Origin: Echinometra lucunter | Taxonomy: Eukaryota > Echinodermata > Echinoidea > Camarodonta > Echinometridae | Assembly (NCBI GenBank): GCA_029962745.1 | Contig: CM057157.1 | Coordinates: 26,229,953 to 26,293,952, forward strand | Length of the DNA stretch: 64,000 nucleotides | Reading direction: 5' to 3' | Shown here: positions 22,446 through 33,805 of the stretch, piece by piece | How the letters are laid out: each line of letters begins with the position of its first letter | How positions within the stretch are numbered: the stretch's first letter is position 1 | The notes under the pieces: model-generated | What the model saw: only the letters and a program-made list of their open reading frames with translations | Databases searched by the model: none | What the model was told of the DNA's origin: nothing | Translations under genes and position numbers: made by a program

Positions 22446-22560
22446 CAGTAATGACACTGGTGGCAGTGATGACAGAAGTGACAGTAATGATGAAAATGAT
22501 TAACAGTAATGACACTGGTGGCAGTGATGACAGAAGTGACAGTAGTGGCAATAGTGAACA
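22323..22560 (+). repeat. GACAGTAGT/GATGAAAATGATT repeat crossing the stop codon
   Basis: The Ser/Asp-coding repeat begins inside the coding exon and continues after the TAG at 22443-22445. A unit of about 57 bp (starting AGCAGTAATGACACTGGTGG) is present at least twice in the 3' UTR. Unit gain or loss would change tail length or stop position. Confidence 0.85.
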
Positions 22561-22918
22561 CAAAAGTTAAAAAAATGTATTTAGAGTAAAGGCAGCAGTG
22601 ACTAGTGAATTTTGTGACCATAGTGACAGTACTTGAGGAAAGATAGAGGGCCGAAGATCACGTAGACGGCAATGCCTTACATACTTAGAATGGCTGCAGA
22701 GAGCCACTGCTATTGCCCCTCTTGATCTCATCAAGCACGGCAAGAATAGAGAGGAAAACATGTTGCCGCCAATGTCAGGATCTGATATGGCTCTCAGTTC
22801 GATTGATTGAATGACAGTACTAAAGACAATAGGTGATAGAGACAACAATCGTGTGACAGTAATTGGTGCAACTTGTGACAATGTTGACTGTATTGACTAG
22901 TAGTTGCAATAGTGTGGA

Positions 22919-23040
22919 GGTGCCGTGGTCGAGCGGTCTAAGGCGCTTGACTGGAGACGCGAAGGTCGGGGGTTCGATCCCCACGGTACGGCACTTATGC
23001 CCTTGAGCAAGGTATTTTATCTACATTGCTCTTTTATCAT
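22919..23040 (+). mobile_element. tRNA-derived SINE
   Basis: The tRNA-like head has an A box TGGTCGAGCGG and a B box GGTTCGATCC, with acceptor-like ends GTGCCGT and ACGGCAC. The anticodon stem does not pair well, so it is not a good tRNA gene. It is followed by a CCTTGAGCAAGGTA tail typical of tRNA-derived SINEs. Confidence 0.75.
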
Positions 23041-23590
23041 ACATCAGATAAATGAAAATGCTACAGGCATTATTGATACCAACGTGTGCTCGTGTTTTTT
23101 AAAAAAATATAAAAATATTGAAAAGAAAGAAGTGAAAGTAGTAATAATGAAGACAAGGGTGACAGCAAAAGATGTTACTAGTACATGTCGTTACACCATC
23201 ACGACTCCTTTTACAAGTCACAAAGTGTATTTATGCAGTAAACACCAGAGATGTTATTATCTGTGGTCTGAGAGACAAATTTTCAGCCATTTCTTGCCCG
23301 TTACGGGAAAAGTCCACTTTCTTTGAAGTTTGCTTCTGTAAAATTAGAAAACCGAAATTTTTAGAAAAGTCCAGTACATGACAAGTTCAGAATAATCAAA
23401 TAGAAAAGAAAATATAAACAAAAGATAAGAGTTCAATATACTTTTCCTTAGAGTGATAACAGAACATGAAACAGAACAAAAATAAAAAGAAGAATGCTCC
23501 GAAAATTTGTTTCAACCAGAGCAGAACAGATATTTATTTCCAATTATGACTGCATAATTATCGTTAGGAAGTTGTGTGTACAGTGTGTGT

Positions 23591-23596
23591 AATAAA
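23591..23596 (+). terminator. Possible polyadenylation signal, FEM1-like gene 2
   Basis: AATAAA about 1.1 kb after the stop. If used, the 3' UTR contains the SINE. The alternative is an unseen earlier signal. Confidence 0.35.
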
Positions 23597-23977
23597 ATTA
23601 TAGCGATACATATATGTATTTATGTATTTATATGTATTTATTTCTTTCCTTATATAGCAAAATAAATTGTAAAGATGTACATGTAGAAAACAATTTTATG
23701 AAGTAATAATGATACTGGGATATGATTTCATTGCTATGCAATGCATTCACTGAGTTTGGTACAGCAGTATGATTTTTTTCCTGTAGTTTATGTATGTGTT
23801 GCATTTGTTGAAAATTTTGATTTTTCGTCTGAAGACGAAATCAAAATTTGTATGAAACTGGTTATAGGATCCTTCCAAGTAACATGTGACCCAAAATCTT
23901 GAAAAATAGTTAATTGAAATTTTATTTGTCTGTATTGATGGTGTAGTAGAAGTCTCTAATGTTAGATATTCAAATAA

Positions 23978-24147
23978 CAATCCAGCACCGGATTCAGAAT
24001 TTTGCAAAAGGATGGGTTGATCAACTTTTTTCAGATGTCTGTTTTACCTGAAAGAATTGCTGACAAGCAAAAAAGAAAAAAAAGGTCCTGGCTTCAAAAG
24101 AGGGGCCACAGCCAATCCCCCCTCCCCCCTGATCCGCCCCTGCAATC
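23978..24147. mobile_element. Possible small DNA transposon remnant
   Basis: Ends CAGCACCGGATTC and GATCCGCCCCTG are weak inverted repeats flanked by a 5-bp CAATC on both sides. Divergent and uncertain. Confidence 0.35.
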
Positions 24148-24460
24148 TTACCATCTTAGAAATTAAGTATTTTAAATGAGAGTGAATCGTGTTCTTGCAG
24201 AGGTTAAAATCAAGTCAGTCACATGTGTGACCTCGCACAAGAAGGAGTTGTACTAATTGGTATTTGAAGTTTTGAACCTAATTTTCTCATATTTCGCTTG
24301 GAATATAAGTTTCCACTTTTCATTGCTGCATGATCTAATATCTCGGCACACTTTGAAACAATTTACATAAGTGATCAAACGTTGTTTTATTATAAAGGTG
24401 GAAATTGGGTTTGTCATTTATGTGACCACCCCCAAAAAAGGGCTATGTGTCTGTTTAACC

Positions 24461-24996
24461 TTAATGGAGAATGCAACCTTGACATCAATGTGCTTCAGGT
24501 GCATGAAGAAGAACAAGAAGAATAAACAGTGAAAGTTTGAGGAAAATCGGACAATCTGTTCAAGAGTTATGAACTTTGAAAGTTTTAAGTAAATCCTTAT
24601 TATGGGATCCTTGAAATGGCAACTTTGCCAGGATCTGTGATGTCATCGTGGACAACTCTTCATTCATTTTGTACACAGAATTTAACATTTTCTTCATTTT
24701 CAAGAAAAATAAAAAATCTTTTGATTTATTGTTTGAGTGTGACATGGCTATATCACGTCTGCAAGTATTTTTGGAAAAAATATGTTGATTCCTGTTTTGA
24801 AATTTCACATAAATCAATTTTTTTGAAAAATTATGTACAAAATGAATGGAGAGGTGTCCATGATGACATCACAGATGCTGGCAAAGTTGCTAACTCAAGG
24901 ATCCCCATAATAGGGATTTCCTGAAACTTGTTTGCTCTTCTTGGTCATCTTTATTCACTAAGAGCACATTGATGCCTGGGTTGCATTCTCCTTTAA
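24461..24996. mobile_element. TTAA-flanked foldback/MITE (Kolobok- or piggyBac-like)
   Basis: TTAA at both edges. Termini GGAGAATGCAACC and GGTTGCATTCTCC are inverted repeats that extend inward over more than 100 bp as imperfect arms (CCAGGATCTGTGATGTCATC against GATGACATCACAGATGCTGG). No coding capacity. Confidence 0.78.
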
Positions 24997-25221
24997 GATG
25001 TCCTTTACATATTTTTTTCTCCACTTTTGGATAATATTTCGTACATAATATATGACCACTTTATCTTTCTGTCTCTAAAAAACAGAAAAGATACAAAGGA
25101 CACTAAATTTACATGTATATACATGTACTCTGATGTTTGTTTAAATTACATCCTTCTTGTGACAAGAATTGAAGTTCAGTGAGTCTGAGAGCTTGCCACA
25201 AAATGTTCAGGCGATGTGTAT

Positions 25222-25980
25222 CTTGTGGACACTGGCGGCACCAAGGTGGGGCATGGGGGGGCATTTGCCCCCCCACTCAGAAGCTTTGCCCCCCCAGTTG
25301 CCCCCCCAGAAATTTTGAGGACTGAAAAGAAAAATTATACAGTAATTTGTAAATAAGTAGATGTTGTCATAAGCATCATATTCAAGCTGTGAAGTGCTCT
25401 AAAATACCATTTTCCGCTCTTCAAAACTTCTATTGAAAACCAAAAAAGTGGTTATTTTTGGCTCGCTCGCTTTGCTCGCTCGTCATATCTTTAAAGTTCT
25501 TTTCTAAAATGCGATTAAAAAGAAGAAAAGTAGCCATTTTTGGCTCGCTCGCTTCGCTCGCTCGTCATATTTCAGAATATTTATTTGAAGATGCAATTAA
25601 AAACCAAGAAAGTGGTTATTTTTGGCTCGCTCGCTTCGCTCGCTCGTCATATCTATAAAGTTCTCTTCTAAAATGCGATTAAAAACAAGAAAAGTAGCCA
25701 TTTTTGGCTTGCTCGCTTCGCTCGCTCGTCATATTTCAGGATATTTATTCGAAAATGCGATTAAAAACCGAAAAAGTGGTTATTTTTTTTTCGCTCGCTT
25801 TGCTCGCTCGCAAAATTGATATTAAAATGTGTGTAAGAGGAAAAAATAACCTTGCGCTTCACGCTCAATTTCTCCATACACGCAAAAAAAAAATGGACTG
25901 CCGGTGCCCCCCCAATATTTTCTTTTGCCCTCCATTTGCCCCCCCACTTTAACAATCCTGGTGCCGCCACTGCTTGTGGA
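25222..25980. mobile_element. hAT-like non-autonomous DNA transposon (copy 3)
   Basis: The body 25230-25972 has inverted ends CACTGGCGGCACCA and TGGTGCCGCCACTG (one mismatch). An exact 8-bp target duplication CTTGTGGA flanks it (25222-25229, 25973-25980). G and C runs sit inside the ends, and the interior is a five-unit tandem array with GGCTCGCTCGCTTCGCTCGC cores. Same design as the elements at 4622 and 6716. Confidence 0.9.
25445..25815. repeat. Five-unit tandem array inside hAT-like copy 3
   Basis: Units of about 82 bp with cores near 25461, 25542, 25626, 25708 and 25791. Each unit reads roughly AAAAGTGGTTATTTTTGGCT, core, CGTCATAT, then AAAATGCGATTAAAAAC. Confidence 0.88.
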
Positions 25981-26139
25981 TTGGTGCTATTTAATGTGCT
26001 TTTACTGTGTAACATTTAGAAATACTACCTTCTGCAAACATAATCTTACTTGGTGAAAATTAATTGAGGATGGTCACAAAATTAAAAAAAACAATATTAC
26101 CAATCAGAATCTTGCTGCTTTTGGGATGAGACACTCCGT

Positions 26140-26340
26140 ATATACAGTGAAAACTTGTTATAGAGAGCTATGATATAACAAGGTTATTTTACTGGTCCCT
26201 GATTTTTATTGATATGTTCTTTTATAAACTTTTACCTTGATATAATGACCTTTCTCATGTAATAAACTAATTTTCATGGTCCCAAGAATCTTGTTATAGT
26301 GATCCTTCCGCTGTATTAACAAGATTGTTTTTACTGCAGA
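26140..26340. mobile_element. Possible MITE (TACAGTGAAAAC ends)
   Basis: CAGTGAAAACTTGTTATA at the left and TTAACAAGATTGTTTTTACTG at the right are imperfect inverted repeats, with further TTGTTATA/TATAACAAG motifs between. Boundaries uncertain. Confidence 0.5.
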
Positions 26341-26781
26341 AATTATGTTTTTATTTTGTCACCTCACAAACCTTTTTTTGCCATCTATAAATTGTTGAAT
26401 GATTGACTGTGTAATTACTGTTCTTTATAATATTAGGAAGATTTCTTATTATGATTTATGGTATATGATATATATTCCATGTCTTTTAATATTCATTATA
26501 TACTTTGCAAAGTCAGTAAACTGCCATTTCTAACCTCTTCTACTTCATTTTATTTATATTATAAACTGAAATTTTATTTATAAGTATACTTTGCCATTAA
26601 AATAGATTACATTTTTATGACTTCAGTGCTATGCTGTATTGAGATATATGTTTACTTGTGCATGTTTTATAAATCAATATATTGTATTTGTAGGAAAATA
26701 CAACAAATAAATACAGACAAATAGATTTAATGAATGAATGATTTAGATCTGATGTATATTGCCTTAATGGTGAGAGAAATA

Positions 26782-27016
26782 CTGCCCTATTTTGGCAAAA
26801 GGAAGCAAGTGACAAAAGTGATATTCCTGTAAAAGAGCAAAATGTATATCTGTCATTTACACTGACATCAATGCAATACCATGATGTCTTGCCTAACATA
26901 TCTCTCTGCAGGATGAGTATTGGCCCAGAAGAAGAGCACACTAGGTAAAATATGAAAATATCAATAACTCAAATTTGGTTGATATGTCATTTGCTTCCTT
27001 TTGCCAAAGTAGGGAA
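26782..27016. mobile_element. Foldback element, TTTTGGCAAAAGGAAGCAA arms
   Basis: The left arm CTGCCCTATTTTGGCAAAAG and the right arm CTTTTGCCAAAGTAGGGAAG region are inverted repeats of about 30 bp with mismatches. Related AAAAGGAAGCAA arms occur at 45631-45876. Confidence 0.6.
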
Positions 27017-27403
27017 GAATAGATGAGAGCTTAGGCTGCCCCCCCCCCCCATCCTGTGCACCAGTGCATGTAGCTCCGAGGATATTCCACCTATGTAAAT
27101 CTGTGTTTGAGGGGTGGGGGATGATCAAATCTTTTACCAAAATTTCCAGCACAAACTCACACATACATGTTAGTAGACACATACACCCTCACCCAACTGC
27201 AACACACCCATAATCTCATCCTATCTCTAGTTTTTAATTGCATTTCAAATAGAAGTTTTTAATACTACAACCATCATTTATGATAGATTTATCAAAAATA
27301 TCAACAACTGATTGATGAAATTATTCACTCTTCTTTGAAAAATGGGGAAATATTGGTACATGCCATCCCCCTCTAAAAAGTGAGGATACATGTATATTAC
27401 CCC

Positions 27404-27432
27404 TCCCCCCCCCCCCCCCCCCCCCCCCCCCG
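27404..27432. repeat. Poly-C tract
   Basis: A run of more than 25 C. Confidence 0.9.
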
Positions 27433-27761
27433 GAGATATACGCCAATGAAATATTCTATTTATTGAATTGTTGGGACTTAACAAGGTCCATTCTCCATTT
27501 TAGCAAAGAAGATGAAGGACACATCATAACTGGCGATGGCAGTATAGGACCGGTATAGGAGAGCTGCAGAAATCATAAACTCACTTTGTAAAGATCACTC
27601 CCCCTCCTCTTCTTGGATCTGCCCCAGGTAGACATTAATGAAGCTGTAAAATCTTCAGATTTGACATGTTTGATATTAACTTTCTTGGTGATGATGATGA
27701 TGATTATTATGATAAAAACAAGAAGAAGAATATTTGCTGTTAACTTTCTTTTACAACGATA

Positions 27762-27862
27762 ATGGTGATAATGACAATGATGACGACGACGATGACCACG
27801 ACGACGACGACGACGACGATGATGATAATGATGCTGATGATAGTGATGATGATTATGATATG
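27762..27862. repeat. GAC/GAT trinucleotide microsatellite
   Basis: GACGACGACGAT and GATGATGAT units over about 100 bp. The Asp-rich frame over it is low complexity, not a gene. Confidence 0.9.
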
Positions 27863-28470
27863 AACCCTATGAACCCCCTGTTTTTCTACTCAATCACTAT
27901 AATTTTCCCCTCTTCTACTAGAAATAAATTATTTCTATTTTGAAGATACCATAATCCAAGCACGAGCGCCAAATGAATTATAAGAAGGTTTGCAGTTCGT
28001 TATCTATTTGAACAATGGCGGTAAGATTATCCTTTTTATTGTGAGAAATATGGTACATTAGATTTATATCATGCAAGAAAATATTTTTCTTTACATTCTG
28101 ATGTGTATAGTGTTTTAGTGGTTCTATGCAAAGAGCATATTGGAATGATCTCTGACTTGTTTCTCTACCCGCGATCGCATGCTTTGCTGAAATTACCAGC
28201 GCCTTGCTGGAAGTGGTACCCCGCGCTGGCCGGCCAACTCCTCTGGTCCACACCGGACGTAATGCGTCAACCAACAGTAGGCCTAACGGCATGTGACATG
28301 CGACGGGGTTCTGTTGTGTGTGTTACGATGTCGTTGTCCGTTATCTGAAAAATCCGTTTGGTTTCATTTATTGTTTTCATTTTTAGAAACCAAATTACAT
28401 GTGGCTCTTCAACTTTTTTGGTCTAACTTAACAGTTAAATTGGTCTTAATTTGTCAACTTGTCAATGTCA

Positions 28471-28876
28471 CGTTTGCAGAGATGCCAAGTTCCCCAAAAT
28501 TTTATGAGTGAGATTTTCATGACTCGGCGTCTCGGCGAGGGAGCGAAGCGACTGAGCAGGGGGAGGGTGTGGGAGGGGGGACACCCCCCACCCACGGTAG
28601 GGAGCTTTTTCAATTTTTAGCTCTTAATGGTGTGATCTGGTGCATACTTAAGTGACTATTTTTTACTTATTTTGAAAGACAAAAGGTAAAAATATCTTCA
28701 ATTGCAACTATCACTTTAATCTTTTGAGCTATGCTCCTTATTATAGCCCAAGTTGCTTTTTTTTCTGTCGGGTCCCGATGCGTGAGAAAAATGGGTGCCA
28801 TGCGTGAGATCGTGAGACGGACCCTGAATGCGTGAGTCTCACGCACAATGCGTGAGACTTGGTAGCTCTGCGTTTG
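28471..28876. mobile_element. Small DNA transposon with CAGAG...CTCTG ends
   Basis: The body 28477-28870 has ends CAGAGATGCCAAGT and ACTTGGTAGCTCTG. Both sides are flanked by CGTTTG (6 bp, 28471-28476 and 28871-28876). The interior has GCGTGAGA repeats near the right end. Superfamily uncertain, possibly hAT-like. Confidence 0.65.
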
Positions 28877-29439
28877 TCATGGCATGCAGTCATGGCAGTG
28901 GACTTTAGATTCCAGTTCGACTTCAAACTTTCATGACTTTGCCAAACTGTCTTTGCACCCATCATGCCCATGACGGTATATCATTATCAGTTTGTAGGTT
29001 TTGACTTTCACTTTCAGATTACTTCCGAAATAAGTCTAACTTTTGTATTTTTTGTGTGGGAAAATGGATGCTCATGAGTCATGTAGTTCTTCAGTGTTCT
29101 TTGTGAGCTTTGTTTAAACTTTAGAGTAAGCTGCCTGAAATACGACCGCTTAAGCTTTTCTGCAATATTTATGCTGCTAAACTTAGCCCTGAGCATTGCT
29201 GAGGGGCCTTCGGTGGTCTTGTTCTGTTATTTCACTGAACGCCCTGACCCGAGTGCATTTGCCCCTGTATAGACCTGCTTGTCAACAAAAGAAATATATT
29301 CCCAATTCACACTTTCTCCTGCCCGGTTAGCCATGAAAACTACCTTCCAAGTTCGCCATCGGGCCCATAGATCTACCTGCAAACTTAGATTCTAAATTCT
29401 TAGTCTAGAAATAAAGAAACAGACTTAATTGCTTCGAGA

Positions 29440-30020
29440 CCCTACCTTCCTGTCGATTCTGTCGCGTGGCTAATTTTCATTTCAATAGCGCGACCTCTGA
29501 CATCGTCAGTTTATTTACGTCGGTTAGCCTAGGCCACAGGCGCAGACGAAAGAACGGTGTGCATGCGGCGTTGCACTCTCGCACGTAGAATATGTGCGGC
29601 CCGTATACGTACGTGCGAGAGTGCAACGCCGCATATGAGGGCTGCTAAAATGGCCGCACCATACACGTTTGTCCATCGCGGAAGTTCCAGTGCCTGTCGG
29701 TGCTCCCCTTGCGGTGGAATGAAGGCCAGCGGGGACTTGCATTCTACTTTAAATGAAGTCACAGCATCGGCAGATACGGGGGGTTTGGTTTTTCATTCGT
29801 TTTTTGCCAATACCATCACACTCGGAGCTTGCGATTTACAAACGAAAACACTCGCCACAAAACCACCGATTTCTTTATTTTTAGCGCTTTTTCTGCGACC
29901 ATGTTTCTTAGTGGACTTAAGCCTTCGTGTGCTTTGGAAATATGGCGCCAATTTTGCATTTTTGATGCCAGAATATGGCTTTATAGATGGATTTTTGGAG
30001 GTGACTAAAGGACTTACTTG
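29440..30020 (+). promoter_or_regulatory. Putative NUP155 promoter / 5' non-coding exon
   Basis: The first NUP155 coding exon is preceded by a splice acceptor, so a non-coding exon must lie upstream. This GC-richer stretch contains AAAATGGCCGC (YY1-like) and GCGGAAGT (ETS-like) around 29646-29690, motifs common in housekeeping promoters. A good donor (TTGTG|GTGAGTG) follows at about 30021. Entirely inferred; no transcript data. Confidence 0.3.
29563..29634. repeat. Perfect 25-bp-arm hairpin
   Basis: Arms 29563-29587 and 29610-29634 are exact inverse complements (left arm starts ATGCGGCGTTGCACTCTCGC) separated by 22 bp. It lies in the presumed NUP155 promoter. Confidence 0.9.
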
Positions 30021-30442
30021 TGGTGAGTGACAATGTCCCTGTGTAATGAAGTGATTTGTGTGTTGTGGTAATAGAATGTGCTGACTTGTGATATAGTGAA
30101 AATAGGTCGAATCACGGCACAGGTCGAATGACGGGTGCTCTAAGTATTTTCTTAGATTTCTATGAGGCAACGTGGCACCACAAAATTTTAGTGTTCAGAT
30201 ATTGCCCAGTATTTCCTAGTATCTCCCGCTATTTCCCTGTATTTCCCGCCTGGGATATCAGCCACAGCGTAGCACCCCAATAAACTGCCCGAAAGCTTTC
30301 ACTCCGTGCTGCCTAATTTGCATAAAGTAAACAATTTGTTTACATAAAACCACTACGGAGGAGTCTTGGCTAAACTGTAAAATCTCACCTTAGAAACCAC
30401 CAAATGAAATTAATCAAATTTCAAATTAAAGAATGAAAGTTG

Positions 30443-31858
30443 TTCTAACGTAGGCCTGAGTCATCACAGGTTTTCCTCAAACCGGGTTTGAGTGGGAAAA
30501 AACGGGCGGGGGACCGGGTACCCGAAAATTTTTAAGTCAGCGGTGATAAAAGTTTATTGACCTCATTTGACCTTTTTTTAAACAAGTAATTGAATACCCA
30601 CTTGGTATGCACCACCGGCAAATCCTCTGACTGCGCTGGGGAAGCATGGGGAAGCAGGGAGTAGATCGACCTCAGGCTACATAAATCTACAAATCCAGGG
30701 AGGTTATAAATCCGATCACAAGCACATGTAAAGGATTCATTTTCCATGTAATATTTCCTCTTTGCCTACTCGGGATATTTCTCTTTCCAAGATTAAACAA
30801 GAAAACAAAACATTCCCAAGATAATTTCCCTTTCGTTTCTGGGCCAAAGATTGTTGATCTCAGCCGTCATGCCGAGACAAGCTACAGCTGGTTGGCGAGG
30901 GAGCTTAGAGGCCAAGGGTCAAAATGCTAGTCTTTATTTCTAGTCATCGCTCACTTCCAAATAAAATTCTTATAACCTTCTTCATTAAAGTTTAAACTGT
31001 TATTAAAGTATTTTTTATTCATTTGAGTGTGGAATTCAATTTAGGAAACTGCACCACCTGTTAATATTTCTTAGTAAAATATCTACTTTAACTTGTCTCT
31101 GAAAAATTTCCCTGAAAAAAAATCAGAATTTGGAACGGTTTAGAACACAAGACCGAACGTTACTCTTTGATTCAGAAATCCCATTTTATGTTTGCTTACT
31201 GGCGGGAAACACTCTGCGTATACGATATACCACTACTTGCATACTCAATGAGGGTTAGTCTATTTTCAACATGGGGGAAGATCTTTATTTCAATGACGGT
31301 GCTTTTCTTATAATCAATCAAAATCCGATTAGATATACAAGGCATATTTTATTCTTCAAGTAAATAAAACCATGTACATGTTGCACTATATTTCATAATT
31401 CTACATTTTATGTCTTAACTTCTGGCTTGATTCTCCGATCCCTTCGTGGAAAATGAACTACGCCGTCTGGACTTTGTACTGGATAACAACCTGTGTGCAT
31501 GCATATATTATGTACTGTACGTGTGCTGGCTAGCTAGCTCGTGCGTACCGTGTGCATGAACGAGAGTGTTTGTTACGTTGGCATTGAAGAGTGATGGATA
31601 AATGTAATTTTTATGAACTTGCAAGAACCAAACGGGGGTGCAAAGGTTAGAAATTTCCTCAAAATTGGAACGTACGGTACATGACATTGATGTGACAAGT
31701 ATATAAATATTTCTAATAATGAAACAAATCTAAAATCAGCAATATACTGGGTCTTATTGATATGATGAAAACCCGAAACCCGAGAACCCAAAACCGGGTT
31801 TCAGCTCGACGGACGGGGCCCGGGCGGGGAACCGTTTCGACTCAGGCCTATTCTAACG
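30443..31858. mobile_element. hAT-like non-autonomous element, TAGGCCTGAG ends
   Basis: The body 30451-31850 starts TAGGCCTGAGTC and ends GACTCAGGCCTA. An exact 8-bp target duplication TTCTAACG flanks it (30443-30450 and 31851-31858). Subterminal CCCGGGTACC/GGGCCCGGG-rich stretches. No transposase frame in 1.4 kb. Confidence 0.85.
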
Positions 31859-31868
31859 CATCATTATA

Positions 31869-32211
31869 ATTATTTGTAGGGCTTAACAGAGATCCGATCT
31901 GCTGATCCGATCCCCGATGTTTTTACATCCGCATTGGCCCGATTCCCATTCCGATACCGATGCAGCGCAGAGCGCGTCTACAGTAGAGATGAGTAATACA
32001 ATAACTAAAATTTAATTCCGTCTGCTACGCCTGCAATGCAAAACAACATAGGGTCTATGTGTGATTGTAACCGCCAAACATCTGTTGCTTGCATTGGTTC
32101 CGCATCGGCTCGCCATCAAAATATTTACCGATTCCGATGTTTAGCCGATGCGGCCAAGAATTGGCAGTCACCGATCTCCGATGCGAATTTCGGTTAAGCC
32201 CTAATTATTTG
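31869..32211. mobile_element. hAT-like MITE, TAGGGCTTAAC ends
   Basis: The body 31877-32203 has ends TAGGGCTTAAC and GTTAAGCCCTA. An exact 8-bp duplication ATTATTTG flanks it (31869-31876, 32204-32211). Interior CCGAT/ATCGG-rich. It lies only 10 bp after the target duplication of the preceding hAT. Confidence 0.88.
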
Positions 32212-33681
32212 TTGCAGAATCATGTTTTATTATATGAAAAATTAGTGAAATGAGATGCTTCTTTTTCTTTTTTTTTAGTCAGCAAAAGTTACGCTAATTT
32301 TAATATTTTCCGTTATCGCCCAAGACTGAGGCTTGCATGTATGAACAATCAAAGTACGGTATATCAAAAGTCCCCTCCAAATATCTTTTCAATATTTACT
32401 GTCGAACGGTTATGTCGGGAAAAAATCAAAGGCAATGTCATTCACGAACCCTTCAAGATTCATCTCGTGTAGTCCCACGTACTCCGGTTCGTGCACGGCC
32501 TTCGCACTAGTGTGACTGTACGAAGGCCGAAGCTAACTGAACTATTTGTGGTGCGAACCGTACGAAACCCGTGCACTTCTAGATAAAATAAATGGTTCAG
32601 AAAACATAGAACAAAGCATGGCACGGTAAACAGATGATGAACAATTTTACAGAAAGGAAATTAAAAGAAAATTACGTGCATACATTATTTTGGCCTCGCA
32701 TAAACAGCGAAGGCTTGCTGATTGCATGCTGGGGCTGCTGCAGTGCTGCGCTGGTCGATATACATGTACACGCAATACATGTGCACAGTATAGTACACAG
32801 CTAGCTAGCAGCATGGTTGATATGCATGACGTAATGCACTCGACTTAGCTCATTCATCAAAAAAGTCGGAAAAGTGCATGGGCAGTAGTAACAGTTTACA
32901 GTCGTTTTATGTTACAACCGTGACTTTTGAAGGCTGATTTACAGAAAACTACTCATTGCGCAAACATGAAAATACACAGAAAGTTAGCCTGGACGCTGAA
33001 GTCTAGTAACATGTCAGTTGTTTGCATATTCATGCTCTCTTAGGGTTGTGTCACAAAAAAATAAACACCTCTTCCCATGGTGCTCTGGAATTGACAAATA
33101 CTTGCATTTCAAAAAATACCCAATCGTTTTCAGAGAAAATGAAAATGAAGAATAATATCATTTCTGATGTAATCTGAAATTTTTATGAATTTTGGTGCTG
33201 AAATAAGGGAGAAACGAGAGGGTGTATTTTCGAGGATTCCTTGATCCTCTCTCAGCGAGGCGTTCGGTAGCCGTTACAAATTCAAAAGCTTTTACGAGTT
33301 TACAAGGATTTAATTGGGGTCCTATGCTGTGGCTGATATTGCCAACCCTGGATGGGAAAGTATTATCTTGACTGTAACAGAAAATGTGATAAGCAGAATC
33401 ATGAAATATTTTTGAACCTCTACCGCAAGAATAGGCCTACTGTGAGACGGAGACGGTACATCCTAAACTAGAAGCTGTCAAATACCCTCAAAGTCTGACA
33501 ATATATTATAGACGGTCTCCGAAACAGGAAAGAGTTTTCTGGAGGCCATGCATTTCTATTTAAAGAGGGTTACACTGACGTGTATGACATTGATATAAAT
33601 TGCAAGCTAAGCCAAGTTCAGATTAGTTTTCTCATGTGATATGGACCTTGATCACTTGCATATTTCTTCTGGATACAGGGT

Positions 33682-33805
33682 ATGCCGCAGAACATCCAGT
33701 CTACAGAAGCAGCCCTGCAGGATGCAGGTAGCCATGTGGATGTATTCCTCAGTAAGGACAGAGCGTTTCCTGCTCTTGAAGATCTCCTGTCAGCTGCAAG
33801 GACAG
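33682..33805 (+). CDS. NUP155: NUP155 coding exon 1 (start codon)
   Basis: The exon proper starts at 33679 after the acceptor TGGATACAG; the ATG is three bases in. It encodes [16 protein letters not shown]... and ends in phase 1 before GTGAAT. The N-terminus is the least conserved part of the family; the start is chosen because it is the first ATG after the acceptor and in frame with exon 2. Confidence 0.85.

Larger units (their letters stand above)
30255..33340. mobile_element. Large inverted-repeat element, host of nested hATs
   Basis: The left arm 30255-30284 (ATATCAGCCACAGCGTAGCA) matches the inverse of the right arm 33309-33340 (CTATGCTGTGGCTGATAT) over about 30 bp with a few mismatches. 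The interior holds two hAT-like elements and no recognisable transposase. Exact outer boundaries and target duplication are not resolved. Confidence 0.55.

Noticed and set aside
22919..22994. A functional tRNA gene
   Set aside because: A and B boxes and acceptor ends fit, but the anticodon stem pairs poorly and a SINE-type tail follows.
29557..30030. A 157-codon frame upstream of NUP155
   Set aside because: It starts in a perfect hairpin, has no recognisable domain and cannot be joined in frame to NUP155 exon 1, which has its own ATG; treated as possible 5' UTR.
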